Virus record (IMG/VR): IMGVR_UViG_3300020179_000033
Location: 1 to 60,561 of that record
Direction: 5' to 3' (one strand)
DNA from: a virus
DNA: 60,561 bases
The notes under the pieces were generated by a model. It made no database searches. It was given only the letters and a program-made list of their open reading frames with translations, and was not told the origin of the DNA. Shown here piece by piece: positions 1 to 7,567 of the stretch (the stretch's first letter is position 1; every line of letters begins with the position of its first letter). The position numbers and the translations under genes were made by a program.

Positions 1-302
1 ATAATTGGGGGTGGGGAGGTTTGGGAGGTCATGGGGGTGGTGGAAACGCTGGTCAAATAAATCAACCAACAGGTCAATCAGGATTCAACGGTACTGCAAA
101 TACTGGTGGAGGGGGCGGTGGTGCTAATGGATGGGCTACCGGGCTCAATGGCGGTAATGGTGGGTCAGGAGTTATAATTTTAAGATATAATTCAAATGTA
201 AATCTACAAATTGGATTAGGGATAACTGCTGTTACTGTAGCTATAGGAGACAAAAAAGTAACAACATTTACAGGAGGTGCAGGTACAATTACCTTTAGTT
301 AA
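1..302 (+). CDS. Glycine-rich tail fibre protein, C-terminal part (5' truncated by window)
   Basis: The reading frame is already open at the window edge (first full codon at base 3), so this is the tail end of a longer gene. The visible ~99 residues are a Gly/Asn-rich stretch followed by the motif GGSGVIILRY and a short beta-rich end finishing TTFTGGAGTITFS. The same ending pattern (GSGVviIrY, then a short beta tail ending in F) closes the two other glycine-rich proteins in this window, at 307-1374 and 58925-59944. Such domains occur at the tips of phage fibres, and polyglycine helices form the receptor-binding tip in S16-like gp38 adhesins. A host-binding role is inferred. The stop is 4 bp before the next start, so the two genes form one unit. 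Confidence 0.75.
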   Translation, partial: NWGWGGLGGHGGGGNAGQINQPTGQSGFNGTANTGGGGGGANGWATGLNGGNGGSGVIILRYNSNVNLQIGLGITAVTVAIGDKKVTTFTGGAGTITFS

Positions 303-306
303 TAAT

Positions 307-1374
307 ATGGCCGATGTAACAATATCTGATTTATCTAGAGTATTAACAACCAACACAAGCGCTATTATACCAATTACTATTGGCGGAGTTACATATGGTG
401 TACCTGTTAGTGCAATAATTACTGCTAACGGCAGTGTAGGTACAAATTATATGCAAATTCCTGCAGGTACTGCAGCTCAGCGTACTGGTACGCCTCTTGA
501 AGGAGCAATAAGATATAATTCTACATCTAAGACAATTGAATACTTCAATGGAACAGTTTGGTCAGGAGATAGTATTAATGCAACAGTTTTATTAGTCGGT
601 GGTGGTGGGGGCGGAGGCTGCAGTTATGGTGATGGTACCGGTGGAGGTGGCGGCGGGGGTGTTTTAGAAGTTTCAAAAAGTATATCACGTGCTTCTATTT
701 TTTCTGTAACTGTTGGTCAAGGTGGTGCAGAGGGATCTGGAAGTAACCAAACAGGACAAAATGGTGGAAATAGTGTTTTTTTAGATCAAACAGCTCTAGG
801 CGGCGGCGGTGGGGCAGCGGGCGATATTCCTAATGGCAGAGTAGGAGCGTCTGGAGGCGGAGGGTGGGTAGGAGCTTCAGGAGCTGTAGGTTCAAATGGG
901 ACACCAGGCCAGGGCTTTAAAGGCGGAGACGGATTACCCGGCGGCTATAATCCTGGTGGTGGGGGGGGAGGCGGGGGAGGGGCTGGTGGTCCTGGATCAA
1001 ACGGTGGGCAATATAATCCAGGTGGTAACGGTGGTATAGGTAAATCATCTTTAATTACCGGGACAATTACATTTTATGGAGGCGGTGGTGGTGGCGGTTC
1101 TTGGCAAGCTGCTGGTGGAACCGGTGGTAACGGAGGCGGTGGAAATGGGGGATCGAGAACTCTTGGTACAAATGCAACTGCTGGTATAAATGGACTTGGA
1201 GGGGGAGGCGGTGGTTTTTCTGCTAATGGCGGAGGACCTGCAGGTAAAGGTGGTAGTGGAGTGGTTATTATAAAGTATGAAGGGGTACCTCAAGCAACTG
1301 GTGGTTCAATAACCCAAGCAGGCGGGTTTACTATTCATACTTTTACAGCTTCAGGGACATTTACTGTTTCATAA
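307..1374 (+). CDS. Glycine-rich tail fibre / adhesin-like protein
   Basis: A 355-residue protein. I choose the ATG at 307 because its N-terminus MADVTISDLSRVL matches MADTTISGLNSI of the paralogue at 58925, and the in-frame codon upstream lies inside the previous gene. Residues 1-95 resemble a virion-attachment module (AIIPITIGGVTYGVPVSA, then an RYNSTSKTIEYFNGTVW segment typical of phage fibre bases). Residues ~105-320 are long G-rich runs with scattered Asn, Ser and hydrophobic residues. The end, GGSGVVIIKYEG followed by TGG and HTFTASGTFTVS, is the conserved cap of this family. It is probably a receptor-binding fibre or a fibre decoration, and the exact role is unknown. The minus-strand frame through it is a shadow of the repeats. 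Confidence 0.85.
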   Translation: MADVTISDLSRVLTTNTSAIIPITIGGVTYGVPVSAIITANGSVGTNYMQIPAGTAAQRTGTPLEGAIRYNSTSKTIEYFNGTVWSGDSINATVLLVGGGGGGGCSYGDGTGGGGGGGVLEVSKSISRASIFSVTVGQGGAEGSGSNQTGQNGGNSVFLDQTALGGGGGAAGDIPNGRVGASGGGGWVGASGAVGSNGTPGQGFKGGDGLPGGYNPGGGGGGGGGAGGPGSNGGQYNPGGNGGIGKSSLITGTITFYGGGGGGGSWQAAGGTGGNGGGGNGGSRTLGTNATAGINGLGGGGGGFSANGGGPAGKGGSGVVIIKYEGVPQATGGSITQAGGFTIHTFTASGTFTVS

Positions 1375-1375
1375 T

Positions 1376-2029
1376 ATGGCAAATTTAGTAACATATACTC
1401 AAAGCCCTTTTAACAAGGCACGTAAAGACAAATTTTTATTTGTTTTAAATTTACCTGCCTGCTTAAAAGATATTTCTAGAAAATTTGAACGTGATAATGA
1501 AACAGTAATTCCTGACGCTTTACAATTTTCTGTATTCGGTGCCACTATTCCTGAAGTTTCTGTACCGTCTGTTAATATAAGATATTCTGGTCAGACATTA
1601 GCCAATTCTAGTTATTCACGAGACCCCTATCCCCCAGTGACAATAAATTTTACAGTTGACAACAGATTTAACAATTATTGGATTATCTATAAATGGTTAG
1701 ATCTTTTAAATAATGCCCGGCTTAGCATATTTGATGCCGACAATCTTATTAACAATGATATTAAAGCTTCTTTAAATAAGCAGGCTACTATAGCTAATAA
1801 ACAAAATTCTGCAGGAGCCGATTTTCTTAAGTTTAGAGCTAACTTTTCGTTATTTGCTTTAGACGAATATGACAAGAGAATTATAGAATTTATTTATAAA
1901 GAGGCGTTTCCAACAGCTATTGGAGCTATCAATTTTAACAATAGAGATGCCGGTGAAATTGAAACTTCTTTTACTTTTGAATATTCACAGCTGGAAGTAT
2001 CTCTAGTTGAACAGATAGATAATTTGTAA
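1376..2029 (+). CDS. Tail-tube-fold protein (tube or tube-terminator like)
   Basis: A 217-residue protein starting 2 bp after the previous stop and ending 40 bp before the sheath gene. The order of elements fits the T4 gp19/gp54 tube fold: an N-terminal strand (KFLFVLNLP), a cis-type loop ATIPEVSVPSVNIRYSG, a central strand PPVTINFTVDNRFNNYWIIYKWLDLLN, and a final strand ETSFTFEYSQLEV. A position just upstream of sheath and tube suggests a tube-end or terminator role (gp3- or gp15-like) or a second tube protein. The fold call rests on motif spacing only. The precise role is open. Confidence 0.6.
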   Translation: MANLVTYTQSPFNKARKDKFLFVLNLPACLKDISRKFERDNETVIPDALQFSVFGATIPEVSVPSVNIRYSGQTLANSSYSRDPYPPVTINFTVDNRFNNYWIIYKWLDLLNNARLSIFDADNLINNDIKASLNKQATIANKQNSAGADFLKFRANFSLFALDEYDKRIIEFIYKEAFPTAIGAINFNNRDAGEIETSFTFEYSQLEVSLVEQIDNL

Positions 2030-2055
2030 AAATTGAAAAGTTTTATCTGAAAAAA

Positions 2056-2063
2056 CATAAATA
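2056..2063 (+). promoter_or_regulatory. T4-type late promoter octamer for tail sheath
   Basis: CATAAATA with 6 nt to the ATG at 2070. This matches the T4 late consensus TATAAATA. T4 transcripts start a few bases downstream of the octamer, so the message would begin at or beside the start codon. There is no purine-rich ribosome-binding site between them. Confidence 0.75.
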
Positions 2064-2069
2064 TTTTAT

Positions 2070-4370
2070 ATGGCACGCACAATTCAAAGTCCCGGTGTTC
2101 AAATTCAAGAAGTAGACCTTTCTCTTGCAAACGTTGGAACACCTTCTACTACAGTGTTTATTCCTGGTTTTGCAAATAAAGGACCAACATCAGAACCAGT
2201 AACAATTTCTTCATTATCAGAATTTGAGCAAATATTCGGTACACCGACAAACGGTGCAGAAAGATATTTTTATCATTCTGTTAAAGCAGTATTACAATCA
2301 CCTGCTAATATTATTGTATATAGACTTCCTTACGGAACCGGTGCCGGTGTAGATACAAGTGATGAATACAGCGCATTGGTTTACCCGGTACAAGTTTATT
2401 GCCCTTCTGTAGGTTATGTTGAAAGCGATTTAACTAAAACAGATGCTCGTTATTTCTTTGGAACACCTACACATCTAAAACTAACACAGACAGAATATTA
2501 TAGCATCTTACAGGGTGATGCTTTTGCTTGGGCCGATGATACAGAAAACAGAGCGATCTTTCCTAATGTAGCCTCATTGAGTGGTGCAGGGTTAATTGTT
2601 CTTAATAAGAATCAATCTACGATTAATACTAAATTTGAAGGTACATATATCGGTATAATCGATAATACCAATTTAAATCCTGCTACACCATTTAACGATG
2701 TAGGTAGGGTTTATACCATTAACGACGAAACTGTTGCAGTTCATGGCAATAGTAATTATGTAGAAATTCCTTCTACTAGATTAAACTTTTCTCTAAGCGC
2801 TGATACAACTGGAATGCAGGGTTCAGTCTCTGAAGTATTAGAAAATATACCTTCCTTTGATATATCCTCGAATCAATTTGATGATACAGTTGCAATCGGT
2901 GTATTTAAATTACGTCAGTCTGTATTTTCTCCTGATACAATAGCTTTAGATTATGTTGTTCAGGAAAGCTACACCGGTTCATTTGATTCGAATAGACAAA
3001 TTAACAATGAAAACGGTGGACCAGCTATTAGTTTTTCGATTGAACAGTCTAACGCCGGTTCTTTTAATACTACCATAATTGTTAATCCATATGTTGCTAA
3101 TAAAAACAGCACAACATGGTTAAATCTTTCCGGTGTACCTGAAAAGAAGGTTCGCTTCCTTTCCAATGCATTAGCTATACCATTAGAAGGTGAAACATCT
3201 TCTGAATATTTAACCCGTGTTGGTGCTCCTCAAGTAAACGTACAAGCAATGCTAACCACACTTGGAAGCACCGCTGCCCTTTACCCACTAGGCGATTTTG
3301 ATAATCAAGATTTAGCTACTAAGATAATTGGTAACCTACCACTTAAACTTACAAACGCCACAGAGAGAGTGAATAATGTTGATCTCTATCCAATTACACT
3401 TACTCTTGAAGCAGGTCTGGGTACAGTTTATGTAAATTCGTTTAATCCTTCTACATATACTTACTTTGATGAAACAGCTCCTTTTGAAGAACTGGTTGAT
3501 TCACTAAGAGTACAGAATCCTGCCACATTACCAGTAGGTGTAACACGCTATAATGCAGCAATTCAACCTCTATTAAATCTTGCTGAATCAAGAAAAGATC
3601 ATCTATTAATTCTCGATTCGATTTCGAACATATTTGTACAAGGAGCTAACGTTAAAACATTAGACGTACGTGGTACAAGTTTCTCCGATTACATTTACTG
3701 GCCGCTAAAGAATCAGTTTGCTGCTTACAATACCAGTTTTGCTTGTACATTTGCAAATATTGCTCAGGTAACAGATTCTGCAACTGATCAACAAGTCTGG
3801 GTACCGTTCTCTGGATTTGCAGCAGCTGCAATGGCTAAGACAGATAATAACTATCAGCCATGGTATGCTCCCGCTGGGTTCTCTCGCGGTGTTGTTGTGG
3901 GTGTTAATGATCTTGCCATCTATCCTAAGCAAAAACAACGCGATCAATTGTATAAGATCAATATTAACCCAGTTGCATTCTTCCCATCTGAAGGGTTTGT
4001 AATATTCGGTCAAAAGACCCTACAGAAGAAGCCAAGCGCATTTGATAGAATTAATGTTCGTAGATTGTTCCTTAATCTTGAAACTGCAACTCGTGATACT
4101 CTTAAGTATTTTGTATTCGAGCCAAATACACTCTTTACGCGTACACAAGTTATCAACACAATCAGCCCGTTATTTGAGAATGCTAAGAATACTCAAGGTA
4201 TATACGATTATCTAATTATATGCGATGAGCGTAATAATACGCCCGCTGTAATTGATGATAATACATTGGTTGTTGACATCTATGTTAAACCTGTTAGAAC
4301 AGCAGAGTATATACTTTGCAACTTCTACGCAACTAGAACCGGAACAAACTTCCAGGAGATAGTATCATAA
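2070..4370 (+). CDS. 18: Tail sheath protein (T4 gp18-like)
   Basis: A 766-residue protein, somewhat longer than T4 gp18 (659). It forms the contractile outer sheath around the tail tube. Family hallmarks are the N-terminal SPGVQIQEVDLS strand, which exchanges between subunits, and the C-terminal core with NPVAFFPSEGFVIFGQ, RINVRRLFLNLE, FVFEPNT, and GIYDYLIICDERNNTP followed by VDIYVKPVRTAEYI. The middle (~90-480) is variable, surface-exposed insertion. It is followed directly by its own promoter-tube pair, as in T4 where 18 and 19 are adjacent. The late promoter octamer sits 6 nt upstream of its ATG. Confidence 0.95.
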   Translation: MARTIQSPGVQIQEVDLSLANVGTPSTTVFIPGFANKGPTSEPVTISSLSEFEQIFGTPTNGAERYFYHSVKAVLQSPANIIVYRLPYGTGAGVDTSDEYSALVYPVQVYCPSVGYVESDLTKTDARYFFGTPTHLKLTQTEYYSILQGDAFAWADDTENRAIFPNVASLSGAGLIVLNKNQSTINTKFEGTYIGIIDNTNLNPATPFNDVGRVYTINDETVAVHGNSNYVEIPSTRLNFSLSADTTGMQGSVSEVLENIPSFDISSNQFDDTVAIGVFKLRQSVFSPDTIALDYVVQESYTGSFDSNRQINNENGGPAISFSIEQSNAGSFNTTIIVNPYVANKNSTTWLNLSGVPEKKVRFLSNALAIPLEGETSSEYLTRVGAPQVNVQAMLTTLGSTAALYPLGDFDNQDLATKIIGNLPLKLTNATERVNNVDLYPITLTLEAGLGTVYVNSFNPSTYTYFDETAPFEELVDSLRVQNPATLPVGVTRYNAAIQPLLNLAESRKDHLLILDSISNIFVQGANVKTLDVRGTSFSDYIYWPLKNQFAAYNTSFACTFANIAQVTDSATDQQVWVPFSGFAAAAMAKTDNNYQPWYAPAGFSRGVVVGVNDLAIYPKQKQRDQLYKININPVAFFPSEGFVIFGQKTLQKKPSAFDRINVRRLFLNLETATRDTLKYFVFEPNTLFTRTQVINTISPLFENAKNTQGIYDYLIICDERNNTPAVIDDNTLVVDIYVKPVRTAEYILCNFYATRTGTNFQEIVS

Positions 4371-4382
4371 TCAATAGAGGTT

Positions 4383-4390
4383 AATAAATA
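4383..4390 (+). promoter_or_regulatory. T4-type late promoter octamer for tail tube
   Basis: AATAAATA, then 5 nt, then the ATG at 4396. The whole sheath-tube gap is 25 bp, so the octamer and start occupy nearly all of it. Confidence 0.7.
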
Positions 4391-4395
4391 ACTTT

Positions 4396-4944
4396 ATGGC
4401 AGATGTAAATCAATTAATCACAGACTTCTACAGAGTAGCAACAACACGTGAATTTGCACGTGATTTTAATTTTCGCGTACTTTCTATTAATACCGGTGGT
4501 GCAAGCACAGTAGCGTTTGATGAAAATGATCTAGTATACGTAAAAACAGCAACCTTACCAGCACGTTCTATTACAAATGTTCCGGTACCTTACATGGGAT
4601 TAAATTTTAACTTACCTGGTAATGCTACTTATCCTAACAGTGATAGCTATGAATTAACATTTTATGCGGATGCGCAGTCTCAGATACGTCAAAAGTTTGA
4701 GCAATGGTCCACAGACATTTTTAATGATGCTAATTCTACTGGAAATTATTTTTCTCCTAAGCAAACCGCCATTATCGATCTTGTACAACTTGATAACGAG
4801 TTAAATAGTGTTGGTCAATATCAATTAGTTGGTGTTTCTGTAAGAAATGTTGGTCCTCTACAGTATAATATTGCTACAGGTACTGGTGAAACCATAGAAT
4901 TTACTGCTACTGTCTCCTATCATTATTGGAGAAAGCTTAGCTAA
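4396..4944 (+). CDS. 19: Tail tube protein (T4 gp19-like)
   Basis: A 182-residue protein, close to T4 gp19 (163). It polymerises as hexameric rings to form the inner tail tube through which DNA passes. Seen are an N-terminal helix and strand (REFARDFNFRVLSINTGG), the loop ATLPARSITNVPVPYMGLNFNLPG, the strand YELTFYADAQSQIRQKFEQW, and a final ETIEFTATVSYHYWRKL that matches the typical gp19 ending in an aromatic-rich strand. Placement right after the sheath gene supports the call. Confidence 0.92.
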   Translation: MADVNQLITDFYRVATTREFARDFNFRVLSINTGGASTVAFDENDLVYVKTATLPARSITNVPVPYMGLNFNLPGNATYPNSDSYELTFYADAQSQIRQKFEQWSTDIFNDANSTGNYFSPKQTAIIDLVQLDNELNSVGQYQLVGVSVRNVGPLQYNIATGTGETIEFTATVSYHYWRKLS

Positions 4945-4957
4945 TTTGTAGTTTAGA

Positions 4958-4965
4958 TCTAAATA
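4958..4965 (+). promoter_or_regulatory. T4-type late promoter octamer for gp54-like gene
   Basis: TCTAAATA followed by 5 nt and the GTG start at 4971. The fixed spacing helps to select the GTG as the start. Confidence 0.65.
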
Positions 4966-4970
4966 ATTAG

Positions 4971-5879
4971 GTGAACAATCCGTTTACCAGTGCTTTAAAT
5001 TCACTAGGTCAAAATTTCGTAGATTTGGGTAGAGGAACAAATGCCTCTTTTGCTCCTCAAGCAATAAATCTTTTTGGATTTAATATACCCGGGGTACCAA
5101 TCATTTCACCAAGAGATTATTTCTTGGTTCAAATGGAATCGTGGTTTACCTCCATCCCAAACTCTACTCAATGGATTATAGTAATAGATAATTATCCACC
5201 CTCATTAAGAAGTAGTGTTATTCAAGGATTAGAAAGAACTGATGGCAGTAAAAAGGGGTTTGATATAGATACTGCTCGAGCTATTTTAAATAGTTTTCCT
5301 TTACAAAAAATTGTGGGGTGTTTATTTGCGCATGCAATTACAATACCCACAGAACAGTTTGCTGTAAGTACAGCTTCTATTAACAACAATAGAGGGTTTT
5401 TACCAGGAATATTAGGCGGACCTCGTCTTTCAGAAGCACCTGAGCTAGTAATTGAATTTAGAGAAACTAATACCTCTTTTATTGACTTTGTCTTAAGACC
5501 CTGGGTTATATTAGGATCGCATTTTGGTATGACAGCTCGCCCCGGAGATGTTCAAGGTAATAAAGACCCAAAAAATATGAAAGTAAATATGACTCTACTT
5601 GAATATACTAGAACATATCAAGGTATTTCTATGATCCCAAGAAAGGTGTTTAATTTCTTTAATTGTATGCCATACCAGGTTTCTGAACAATCTTTAGATT
5701 ATTCAGATGAAAAGCTAACTACTTATAGTACAAGATGGACATACTCTAATTATACGGTTGAAAACAATCTTTACTTGCCTATTGCAGATATTGTTAATAG
5801 AATATCTAATGGATCTATTCCTAGAATTACAAGCTTCCAAAATGGACTTGGGAATATTAATCCATTAGGATTTTTATAA
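4971..5879 (+). CDS. 54: Baseplate tail-tube initiator (T4 gp54-like)
   Basis: A 302-residue protein (T4 gp54 is 320) with a GTG start placed by the late promoter. gp54 sits on the baseplate hub and primes polymerisation of the tail tube and sheath. Seen are an N-terminal segment with PGVPIISPRDYFLVQMESWF, a tube-fold core (HAITIPTEQFAVSTASINNNRG, then APELVIEFRETNTSFIDFVLRPW), and a late MIPRKVFNFFNCMPYQVSEQ segment with Y-x-S-x-W-T strands before the end. Known gp54 proteins carry a similar tube-like fold with a conserved assembly motif near the C-terminus. The assignment is by motif pattern and position after gp19. Its stop overlaps the next start (TAATG). Confidence 0.65.
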   Translation: MNNPFTSALNSLGQNFVDLGRGTNASFAPQAINLFGFNIPGVPIISPRDYFLVQMESWFTSIPNSTQWIIVIDNYPPSLRSSVIQGLERTDGSKKGFDIDTARAILNSFPLQKIVGCLFAHAITIPTEQFAVSTASINNNRGFLPGILGGPRLSEAPELVIEFRETNTSFIDFVLRPWVILGSHFGMTARPGDVQGNKDPKNMKVNMTLLEYTRTYQGISMIPRKVFNFFNCMPYQVSEQSLDYSDEKLTTYSTRWTYSNYTVENNLYLPIADIVNRISNGSIPRITSFQNGLGNINPLGFL

Positions 5880-6736
5880 TGGCGTTTTATTTAAATTTTG
5901 AACCACCTACCTTAAAGAAGTCTTTAAAAATAAAGGAACTATCTTTTAAACAGTTTCGTGAACTAAACAAATATATTCTAACAGACAATAATGCTTTTGT
6001 TGAGCATTTTATTAATACTATTATTTTTGATAATCTTGAAGATAAAAATATATTTTTTAAACTAAGTAATTTTGATAAGTTTTGTTGTATGCTACTTTTA
6101 AGAAGTGTATGCATATCACCAGAGCTTGAAATATTTCAAAAAAAACAAAATATAAAAATTTCTATAAGTGATTTTTTAAATAATTGTTTAAATTTTAAAA
6201 AAACTTTTAGTAAAACTTTTACTCATCAGAAATTAGAAGTTACACTCGGATTACCTAATAATTTTATTATAGAAAATTTTTTAGAACTACCCCATCTTGT
6301 CATAAAAAGCGTAAAAATAGAAGATGCTATTTATAATTTTGATAATATAGAAAGTACTTTAAAAGATGAAATTATCGAATCATTACCCGGTAATATAATT
6401 TTTGAAATAAAGACATTTTTTAATGAAATAGTAGAATGTTTTAATTTGCTTGAATTTAAAATACCTAACTTAGAAGAAGCTATTATCTTAAACCCTTATG
6501 ACGGTACTCTAATAGAAATTTTAAAATTAGTTTTTAGAGCAAATCTTTCAAACATTTATGAAATGCAGTATATTCTTGTTAGTAAACTACACTATACCCC
6601 AGATTACTTAGACGAAAACACGTTTACCGAAAATTTGCTTATTGTAAGGCTTTTTGAAGACGAAATAAAAAGACAAGAAGAGCAAAATAAAAAGTCAAAA
6701 ACACCATCTGTACCTATTAACCCTGGAAAACTGTAA
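5879..6736 (+). CDS. Probable tail/baseplate assembly protein (gp51- or chaperone-like, uncertain)
   Basis: A 285-residue, Phe/Asn/Lys-rich, largely helical protein with a C-terminal charged coil (EDEIKRQEEQNKKSK). It has no signal peptide and no recognised catalytic motif. It overlaps the gp54-like gene by one base and precedes the gp26-like gene and the tape measure. In many tailed phages this slot between tube and tape measure holds the tail assembly chaperone, and T4 has gp26 and gp51 for hub assembly. Chaperone or hub-catalyst function is inferred from position. No poly-slippery frameshift site of the classic type is evident. Confidence 0.7.
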   Translation: MAFYLNFEPPTLKKSLKIKELSFKQFRELNKYILTDNNAFVEHFINTIIFDNLEDKNIFFKLSNFDKFCCMLLLRSVCISPELEIFQKKQNIKISISDFLNNCLNFKKTFSKTFTHQKLEVTLGLPNNFIIENFLELPHLVIKSVKIEDAIYNFDNIESTLKDEIIESLPGNIIFEIKTFFNEIVECFNLLEFKIPNLEEAIILNPYDGTLIEILKLVFRANLSNIYEMQYILVSKLHYTPDYLDENTFTENLLIVRLFEDEIKRQEEQNKKSKTPSVPINPGKL

Positions 6737-6742
6737 GACCTG

Positions 6743-6750
6743 AATAAATT
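6743..6750 (+). promoter_or_regulatory. T4-type late promoter (variant octamer)
   Basis: AATAAATT (last base differs from consensus), 5 nt before the GTG start at 6756. The spacing matches the other late units. Confidence 0.5.
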
Positions 6751-6755
6751 ATTAA

Positions 6756-7529
6756 GTGAGTAATAATACGGTATTAGACAAGATTAAGCAAATAGCTATT
6801 TCTAATAAAGTAACTACCTTTGCAAGGTCCTTAAATACAGACGTTGCTTTATTGCCTTTGACAATTAAACAGCAAAAAAATATTATTAAAACCGCATTAG
6901 ATGTAGTACTTTCACCTATTACTTTTTCTTTAACTACATCAGAAATTATTAAAGAAAACTTACAACCTAAAGCAAATTTATCAATTTTAGATAAACCTAT
7001 TGTCCTAATTGCACTAAGGGTTAATTCACTCGGTACCGATTATACTACTGACGGTGAAGATAAGCTTACCGTTAATTTATCTGAAGTTCTTAATAAGCGT
7101 GATTCAATTAACCCTCTAGATTTAGCAGAAACCTTAACGTTTGATAATTTAGAGATTACCACTAAAGTACCTTCTCTAGAAGAAGACTACAGAGTAAATC
7201 TAGAATGTAAAAAAGTACTAGAGAGCCGTAAAAGTGCAGATTCTGAAAAAGTTAAAGACTTAATTGGTGAAGTTTATATTTACGAAATTATAAAATTTAT
7301 AGATAACATTAAAATAGCGGCAGATGGAAAGACAGACGAGGTAAAATTTAATATCCTTTCAATTAATCAAAAAGTAGAAACCGTAGAAAGCCTACCAATG
7401 GCAGTAACAACAAAGCTTATTGAAAGTATAGCTAAGATTAGAAAAGTAGAAAGTGAACCCCTTAAGATATTAGTTGGCGATAAAGAAGTTACGATAAACT
7501 TAGACACTGCATTTTTCACTAAAGAATAG
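6756..7529 (+). CDS. 26: Baseplate hub assembly protein (T4 gp26-like)
   Basis: A 257-residue protein with a GTG start set by the late promoter. The pattern VALLPLTIKQQKNIIKTALD near the N-terminus, then KLTVNLSEVLNKR, then LEITTKVPSLEEDYRVN, resembles the T4 base plate protein family that includes gp26, which acts in central hub assembly. It lies between the candidate chaperone and the tape measure, as expected for hub assembly genes. The match is from memory of the family pattern, so the fold is likely but the exact gp number is less sure. Confidence 0.6.
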   Translation: MSNNTVLDKIKQIAISNKVTTFARSLNTDVALLPLTIKQQKNIIKTALDVVLSPITFSLTTSEIIKENLQPKANLSILDKPIVLIALRVNSLGTDYTTDGEDKLTVNLSEVLNKRDSINPLDLAETLTFDNLEITTKVPSLEEDYRVNLECKKVLESRKSADSEKVKDLIGEVYIYEIIKFIDNIKIAADGKTDEVKFNILSINQKVETVESLPMAVTTKLIESIAKIRKVESEPLKILVGDKEVTINLDTAFFTKE

Positions 7530-7549
7530 TACAATTTTAAAGGTTTGTT

Positions 7550-7557
7550 CATAAGTA
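7550..7557 (+). promoter_or_regulatory. Possible late promoter for tape measure gene
   Basis: CATAAGTA, a one-base variant of the octamer, 10 nt before the ATG at 7568. The spacing is longer than at other sites, so this one would leave a leader of a few bases. Confidence 0.4.
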
Positions 7558-7567
7558 TTAATAGCTT

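Noticed and set aside
277-306. Upstream start for the 307-1374 gene
   Set aside because: It lies inside the previous gene, and the paralogue at 58925 begins at the equivalent of 307.
2030-2055. Terminator hairpin before the sheath gene
   Set aside because: The possible stem is A/T only and too weak to support.
3705-4013. Minus-strand frames within the sheath gene and other large genes
   Set aside because: Shadows of strongly supported genes; no late octamer precedes them.
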